Below, piece by piece: positions 9,675-15,617 of a stretch of 15,617 bases of DNA. The stretch comes from Smittium culicis (taxonomy: Eukaryota > Kickxellomycota > Harpellomycetes > Harpellales > Legeriomycetaceae): assembly GCA_001970855.1 (NCBI GenBank), contig LSSN01002576.1, positions 1 through 15,617 on the forward strand, in the 5' to 3' direction. The stretch's first letter is position 1; each line of letters begins with the position of its first letter. Position numbers and translations under genes: made by a program. Below the pieces are notes generated by a model. That model worked only from the letters and a program-made list of their open reading frames with translations. It had not been told where the DNA came from and searched no databases.

Positions 9675-9740
9675 TTTTTTTATAAAGAGAAATTTTGGCG
9701 ATCTGATCTGATCTTAATTTTTATATTATTATTCTATATT

Positions 9741-9760
9741 TATATTATATTATATTATAT
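9741..9760. repeat. Short ATATT pentanucleotide array
   Basis: Four tandem copies of the same pentanucleotide family that fills 1-150 (TATTA and ATATT are rotations of one unit). Confidence 0.85.
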
Positions 9761-10308
9761 AAACTTCATATACTCAGCTTTACATATATAAACTTTTACA
9801 AAATGAGCATAATGTTTTTCTGACTTGAAATGGCTACACATTTCAATTCTAAATAAAAATAGAGCAATTTTCATAATGAAAAAGGGAGGAAAAAATAAAA
9901 TAAAATCACAAAATCACAAAATGACAAAACCATTTAAACTTTGTTTATAACTCATCAATTGAACCCAAACAAATCCCTAGGAAATAATAAATAAAAAAAA
10001 AAATAAAACTAGGTGGAGAACTTGGAATTCTGCGAGATATATTTATAACCACTCAATAAATTTATTTTTGATTTAATTTTATTGTAAAAAAATTCTTAAA
10101 CTTATAATATAATTTTAATCAACATTTATTAAATGTATCGGGTATAAGGGCAAATGATGCATAAAAAAATATCGGCAAAAAGTTATGAGTATGACTTATT
10201 TATTTATAATATGCTTTTTTTAATGGCTATCTAATTAAAAATTAGATTTTTTATAGCTTTATATGTATTATATATATTTATTTTAAATATCTTTATAAAC
10301 TATAGATG

Positions 10309-10340
10309 AATGCGGTGCGAGATTTTCCGTACACCACATT
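10309..10340. repeat. Small inverted repeat
   Basis: AATGCGGTG (10309-10317) and CACCACATT (10332-10340) are inverse copies with one mismatch around a 14-base loop, in a slightly GC-richer patch. Meaning unknown. Confidence 0.4.
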
Positions 10341-10915
10341 TTCCCTCCACATATTGATAGAGAAAAATGTATAAGAAATTAAAATTTATCAAATCTGATT
10401 TAAATAAATCCCGATAAAAGTATACCATATTTATGCCAGTGTTATTCAATCGTTAATGCTGAGACACTAAACCTGAGATCAAGTATTTTTTGACTGAAGA
10501 TAATATAGTTATAAAGCTCCAAATTAATAGTATAATGGAGTAAAAAATAATCAACCAGTTTAGTTTTCCCATAGATAGGAATAAAAGAAATCAATTAAGT
10601 GATTTTGATTAAATTTTGTATTCAGTAAACTTTGTTTCTATACCCAAATTATTCATACATCACCCTTTCTTGATTGCTCTTTTGAAAAAAATTCTCATGA
10701 ACATTGCACTATTTGAGAAATTATAGTGATATTACAATAGATAGATAAAAATTATAATATTTTCGTGAGGAAATTGTCATTGAAGGAAGAAGCAAAAAGC
10801 TGACATACGTTTATTGAAAAATAACTCAATTTAATCAAAAAAATTATAAAATAAATTAAGCAGCGATTTAAGTTTGGAATTATTGCTATTTTAATTTAGC
10901 AGGAAATTAATATAG

Positions 10916-11272
10916 AATGCTGAAGCTGATGACAATAGAGTAAAACTGATACTAAAATATTGGAGTAGATACGAATGAGATTAATCCATTATCTTTTCCT
11001 TTGATGGGAAAAATGGTTTTTTAGTATTGTAAAAGCTGAGCTAACTTTGGTATCAAGTTTGTATATTACTAATTTTGGAGTTTAGTTACATGATTTACGA
11101 TGGCTCAATTGAGCTTGCAATGTACATTGAAAATCCTGTAGTTGTTCTGAAGCTTATGATTATAAGAGTTCCTATACAATACTTATATAAACCACAATCA
11201 TATGTATGCTTGGAAAAAGATCATAATATACTTGATTATACAAAAATTGGGTGTTGTGTTGCGAAATGTTAA
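10916..11272 (+). pseudogene. Possible hAT-type transposase C-terminal remnant
   Basis: Coding-like pieces occur in successive frames on the plus strand. 10916-10978 ends VKLILKYWSRYE. A frame shift then gives EINPLSFPLMGKMVF (10977-11021), and a further frame continues FSIVKAELTLV. From 11045 to 11272 another frame is open, with an ATG at 11090 (60 codons), and includes KPQSYVCLEKDH and a Cys-rich end. The order ILxxWW/YW, then N..FP.L.KM....I, then P....CL.D is that of the C-terminal dimerisation region of hAT transposases. The base composition is also richer in G and C than the flanks. The frames are broken at least twice, so this is a relic at best. The match rests on short motifs seen by eye and could be accidental; the final 60-codon frame might instead be an unrelated exon. 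Confidence 0.35.
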
Positions 11273-11558
11273 AACCAGTCGTCTATAAGTGCTTATATTA
11301 TTATATAATAAACATTAGTTCTAGATAAAATGAATCAGAAAAAAATTACCAATAATGTTATTACAGCGTTGTACTCAGCCAAAATACTAAACTTATAATT
11401 TTGAAGGGTTAAATTGATACTAATAAATGTATTCAATTTATATATATAGAGTTGTGAAAAGTTGATATTATAAGAAGTAATGCTGGATAATAGAAATAAA
11501 TATCAAAACTAAAATAATATTAGCTTGAGAAATGGTAACAAAAATGATAGGAGTTATT
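11273..11558. other. Spacer between the hAT-like relic and the ATG16 gene
   Basis: About 290 bases between a plus-strand relic and the 3' end of the minus-strand ATG16 gene. It should hold the ATG16 3' UTR and polyadenylation region. No AATAAA is apparent on the minus strand just after the stop. No other feature is seen. Confidence 0.5.
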
Positions 11559-14500
11559 CTATTCAAGTATTAAAAGAATGTTTTTCATTTCAGCACTAAA
11601 CATTCTGCCATTTTGGTTACTCCAGTTTAGGCCAGTTACAGGAGATCTAGATAAATCATAAAAGTAAGAATAAATCAATTAAAATACAGAAAAAAAATCC
11701 ATAAAGAAAAGTATGTTAATATAGAACTTTACGAGTGAACTTTTAGTTGTTCGACAAGAGTTCCGCCATTTTCAAGGTCCCAAAAGTATATTACACCATC
11801 TAAAAAATTTAAAAAAATTATTAATGTAGGTATCAAAGGTAATAATAATTAATAGATAAGCGAGTACAAAATATCTAAAAAAAAAAAAAAAACTACTTGT
11901 AGATCCTGAAGCTGCATATCTATTATTTGCGCTATAAAATGAAAAATTAATTAAAAATTAGGTTGGATTAAAAGGATAAAAAAGTCAATTGTTTTATTAC
12001 CTAAAGCAAACTTTGGCCCAGTGTGGATGCGGAACATAGCCAAAAGCCCTAATTATATATATAATTTAAAAATACAAGTTTATAAACACACTTGGAACTA
12101 AAAGTAAAAAGTATAAATTTTAAATTACGACAAAGTGTAAATTAGTTCAAAAGTTGAAGCATTTAAAACGGATATTGTGTTGTCACGAGAGCAAGCGAGA
12201 ATTAGCGATTGATCTGAATTTATTTTATATAGTTAGACATAATTTAGTAAGTATGATGAATAAAGGATATTTAGTATGAAACGTACCCGAAGAAACGGCC
12301 AAAGAAATAATGTTATCTCTATGCTTCTTGAATTCTTGGATTTTTGAACCAGTTTGTGTATCCCAAGTCCTCACTCCAAAATCCATGTGACCAGTTACAA
12401 TTATACTCCTATAAAAAATAAAATAAATTTTACAGAATTAAAAAGTAAAAAATATGAGAATAGGTAAAATGAAGATTAATAAGGTATTTTACCCCTCGTT
12501 ATCAAGGAGGCAAAAATCATTACAGTTCGAAATCGTAAAAATCGTTTTTATGCCTAAATCCGAGTAAATCTAATGTTAATACAATAAAATTGGCATTTAT
12601 GAGGTTTTGGAAAAAAAGGATAATTACAATTTCCTGAGCTAGTATTCCAGACCTTAGCAGTTCGATCTTGGCTGATTGATATCTATAAAAAAAAAAGGAT
12701 ACTTGAGTATTATATCATAATTTTAAAGTAAAGATAGTATTTAAAATATACCAGTCTAGATGAATCAGAATTGAACTTTATTGAAACTACACGGCTGATG
12801 TGGCCCGTTAAAATTCTCTAAATAATAGTCATTTAAAAAAAAAAGCAGTAAAATCAAATTTGTAAAATTATAACTTCAACTTAAATTTGAAAATAAAATA
12901 AAAAAAATTACGATGATTGAACCGTTATTTACGGACCAGATATAGATTCCATTATCACTGCAAGAGGCTGCTATCAAAGAGTCGTCATGACTAAAGCTCA
13001 CATCAAAGATAGAGCTAGGACACCCATCGAAAACCCTTCTTAGAGTTCCTATTTAAGTGATATAATTTTTAATATAAATCTGAGTACAATAAAAGTATTT
13101 TTTGATTTATAAATTATACCAGAATCGGTGCTATATAAAAAAACTGAGTTCTGCTCGCCGCCTAGAGCTAACATTGTTCCAGAGCTGGAAACAGAGAGTG
13201 TTCTGATCCCTGAGCAATTGGTTTCCTAATTTATGATTTTTTTAAAACTGAATTTTAGGTTCTATAAAACTTTTTTTTTTTCTTGATAATAAAATCGATA
13301 AAAAAGAGTTCATACAATTTTTCTTATAGGCGAAGAAGGAATTCGTATTTGAAATCCGCTACAAGTTTAAAAAGTATTTATAAGAAATGTGGGATAAAAA
13401 TGAGAGAATATAGGAAAAAAAAATTTTTTAAAAAAAAGAACCTAAACGCAGTTAAATTGGCAATTTTTCTAGGAATAATCGAAAGTGACTTGTGCCTGAT
13501 TCTAATTGAAATATCAATATAGGCTAATTAAATACTCATATAAAATACGATTTATTAAAATTAGTTACTTTTCGTCACGTTGGTTTAAGCTGTTAATTAA
13601 GTCAGCCTCTTCGTTCATTTTTTTAAGCCAGCGCTGAACCAATTGAGAGTTCTCAGCTGTTAGATTGGATATTTTTTCTTCCATATGTACAAGTTCTAAT
13701 TGTAGAGTCGAAACTTCATCTTGTAATATCTAATCACCAAAAATAAATTTAAAGCATAAAGTAATAAAGTTAGCCAAAAGAGTACAAGGTGAATCAAAGA
13801 CGAGTATTAAAATACTTCTATGGTTTTGTTTTTTTCGCGGATATTTTCTAACTGGTCTTGGATTTTTTGAGTCCTCAAACGAATTTCGGTTTCCATGTCT
13901 ACTTTTCTTTTTTATTTTTTTAAATTTAAAACTAATATTTCAATAGGACAATATTTATGCGAGCTTAATAATATTACTCTTGGTCTTGTTTTTTAATGAT
14001 TTCTAAATTCTCTCTAGTCTTTTCGCTAATTTCTAGCAGTCTTTGGGAGTTTAGACCTTGTGTTTTATATAACTCGCTTTTTTCTTTATTTAGGTCTTCA
14101 ATTTTTTTTTCAAGCTCACTTATTCTCTGTTGTGCGATAGGTCTTTATTTTTTTATGGAGAGAAATTGATAAATAAGATATATGTTTTTTTATATAAGCT
14201 TTTAAAAAGAGAAATAATTATTGATATGAATTTTATACTAAATTTTAAATTTAGCCATAAAAAGCTTATCTTCTTTTAAAAAAAAATTAGTTGCAAAAAT
14301 TTAGTTAATTTGGTATATTTAAAATACTTTAAATTTACCTGATACTTCCAATGATATTGGAATCTTCGAAATTTCCATTAGATCTATCAGTGATAGAGTT
14401 AGAATTTGAAGCGTTTCTACTCGCTAACTCTGCATAGCTTGATACTTTTGATGCCAAAGCTGAATCTAATGAAAAAGACCGAAATTAGGCTATATATGAT

Positions 14501-14656
14501 GAGCTAAGGGATATGAATAATTAATTAATAAGAATACAAAAAAGAAAAATTACACGAATTGGAGAGCTCAAGGATGTTCTCTATTTTTGAATCCCGTTCT
14601 CTAAGTTTGCATAATATATCTATTTCCCAGCTAGACCAAGGTTTAGGGATGTTCAT
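11559..14656 (-). CDS. ATG16: ATG16/ATG16L-type autophagy protein with WD40 propeller, 17 exons
   Basis: CDS is complement of 11559-11646, 11733-11799, 11897-11931, 12001-12048, 12129-12213, 12287-12408, 12493-12553, 12628-12682, 12752-12817, 12912-13048, 13120-13225, 13316-13358, 13569-13729, 13816-13906, 13978-14142, 14339-14465, 14554-14656: 1,560 bases, 519 residues. All 16 introns are GT-AG and all phases agree. ATG16 binds ATG5-ATG12 and directs ATG8/LC3 lipidation on forming autophagosomes. The ATG5-binding end carries W10 and LRERD (18-22). A coiled coil spans about 80-205 with the family signature ENSQLVQRW (188-196) and MNEEAD (200-205). A linker leads to seven WD40 blades at 231-519. 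Blade 3 has QDRTAKVW (338-345). Blade 4 has CNDF (362-365) and GHMDFGVRTWD (378-388), the blade most like ATG16L1. The start is the first in-frame ATG after an upstream stop. Length matches animal and plant ATG16 (about 500-600), not yeast Atg16 (about 150). An optional 60-base exon (13442-13501) is discussed separately. Confidence 0.9.
14143..14338 (-). other. Long intron 2 of ATG16, with internal inverted repeat
   Basis: At 196 bases this is more than twice the size of most introns in the gene (69-97 bases). It contains ATAAGCTTTT (14194-14203) and its exact inverse AAAAGCTTAT (14260-14269), which could fold in the transcript. I looked for a hidden in-frame exon and found none with usable splice sites. 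Confidence 0.6.
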
Positions 14657-15617
14657 CGTGACAGATATACGGTTGTATGAATATTGAGTTAAACTAATTT
14701 AATTATTTTTTTAGATTTTAATAAGAGTGATTTTCTAGATAGTGTATTTAATCTTAAGGTTGTATTGTCGCTTAAGCTACTTGGTTACGAAATTAGGTCA
14801 TATGATTTGTTTTTTATTATAAAAATTTACTGATAAAATTCGATTAATTATATTATTGGGTAGAATTAATGATACAAACTTTATCTCAACCCTATTGGTT
14901 CATTAATCATTACCTAAAAGTTCGAAGGAATGTAGATTTTTTTAAGCCTCAAAAATAATAAAAATAGTAAAACCGCCCAGAATTTATATGCTAAAAAAAA
15001 ATTTGGCTCATAGCTCGCTATTTTCTTTAGAAAATTACTATATCTGATATTTGAAATTCAATGGAAAAAGTGTTATAGTACAGCATTCTTAAGCAAGGTA
15101 TATAGAGCATTCTGAGCTGAATTCATAATTTCAAAGATTATCAATCGCATCTAAAAAAAAATCTAGTGGGAATTTGCGAATGAAGGGAAATTTAAATAAT
15201 TATAATTAGTATTCCATGTTATAATCGAAATTTTTAATTTTTTTTTAAAGCAAATACAGATTTCCAAAATTTTTATGATTATTGAAATAAAATTATTTAT
15301 CCAATTTAGTTAGTAAATTAGCAGCAAGCATGAAAAGCTACTACATTAATGAATTTTAGAGTATAATTATTTTCGAAAGCTATTCTGGATATATTTTTAA
15401 GTCAAATTTATTCTAAATTCAACTATTATGAATTTAATAACAATTTAATTGTCATAATACTATATTTATCAAACACATTGCACTTAGAAGTGATAAATAT
15501 AGTATTAATGACGAAGTAATACACCATGATTTATACCATAAAAAATTACTTGTTGCATATATCTAATATTTTTTACTAAGAGAGTAAAACATAATTGAAA
15601 AGTATGCAAAAAACTAT
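14657..15617. other. 5' flank of ATG16, no gene seen
   Basis: This is the upstream region of the minus-strand ATG16 gene. A CCAAT word on the minus strand lies about 240 bases before the start codon (near 14890-14895, ATTGG on plus) in a slightly GC-richer patch and could be a promoter element. No other open frame is convincing. The inverted repeat at 15452-15510 is listed separately. Confidence 0.45.
15452..15510. repeat. Strong inverted repeat (16 bp perfect, extendable)
   Basis: AATACTATATTTATCA (15456-15471) is followed, after a 19-base loop, by its exact reverse complement TGATAAATATAGTATT (15491-15506). The arms extend by TCAT and ATGA with a single-base bulge. It could be a small foldback element, a hairpin RNA, or a replication or recombination by-product. 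No flanking duplication was found. Confidence 0.75.

Larger units (their letters stand above)
8841..10915. other. Gene-free AT-rich region
   Basis: About 2.1 kb downstream of the secreted-protein gene. No open frame with a start codon and protein-like composition was seen. It contains the foldback at 9571-9674, the short ATATT array at 9741-9760, and a small hairpin at 10309-10340, each listed separately. The words GATCTGATCTGATCTT near 9700 form a short tandem repeat. Confidence 0.55.

Noticed and set aside
11103..11114. 12-bp palindrome GCTCAATTGAGC as a regulator site
   Set aside because: It falls inside a coding-like frame. Similar partial words near 1912 and 2950 show no shared context, so chance is likely.
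13283..13522. 79-codon plus-strand open frame
   Set aside because: It lies antisense to ATG16, covering intron 5, the 43-base exon 6 and part of intron 6. It is lysine-rich with no motif and is best explained as a shadow.
13561..13570. Ending the ATG16 protein at the TAA after the coiled coil, as in yeast Atg16
   Set aside because: The TAA overlaps a good donor (GTAACT), and splicing there leads in phase into the WD40 exons, giving the full ATG16L architecture. A short isoform by intron retention is possible but unsupported.

Overview
The window is strongly AT-rich eukaryotic nuclear DNA, with long A and T runs, a (TATTA)n microsatellite, sparse genes, and one gene broken by 16 short GT-AG introns. 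The species cannot be fixed from the sequence. The compact introns, the ATG16 with a WD40 propeller, and the decayed cut-and-paste transposons rule out a bacterium or organelle. They also argue against the common yeasts, whose Atg16 lacks the propeller. An AT-rich early-diverging fungus, a reduced animal parasite or another AT-rich protist would all fit.

Layout. 1-150 is a pentanucleotide microsatellite. 151-3373 is AT-rich DNA in which I see no gene. 3374-4857 (minus) is a decayed Mutator-like (MULE) transposase whose FLYWCH-like finger, DDE core and SWIM finger lie in the right order but are split by stops and frameshifts. 4858-7967 is mostly AT-rich filler. It carries several inverted repeats and two small GC-richer islands (about 5331-5456 and 7134-7253) with short coding-like frames of unknown origin. 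8049-8840 (plus) is an intact, single-exon, probably secreted protein with six cysteines outside its signal peptide. It has a TATA box 74 bases upstream and no family I recognise. 8841-10915 is gene-free and includes a foldback at 9571-9674. 10916-11272 (plus) looks like the broken C-terminal end of a hAT-type transposase. 11559-14656 (minus) is the main find. 14657-15617 is the 5' flank of that gene, with a strong inverted repeat near the window edge.

The main gene is an ATG16/ATG16L-type autophagy protein reconstructed here from 17 exons (519 codons plus stop). No exon exceeds 165 bases, so it is invisible to long-ORF searches. It has an N-terminal ATG5-binding segment, a coiled coil with the family signature, and a seven-bladed WD40 propeller. 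In known systems ATG16 joins ATG12-ATG5 to direct lipidation of ATG8/LC3 on membranes. The other loci (secreted protein, dead transposons) share no evident pathway with it.
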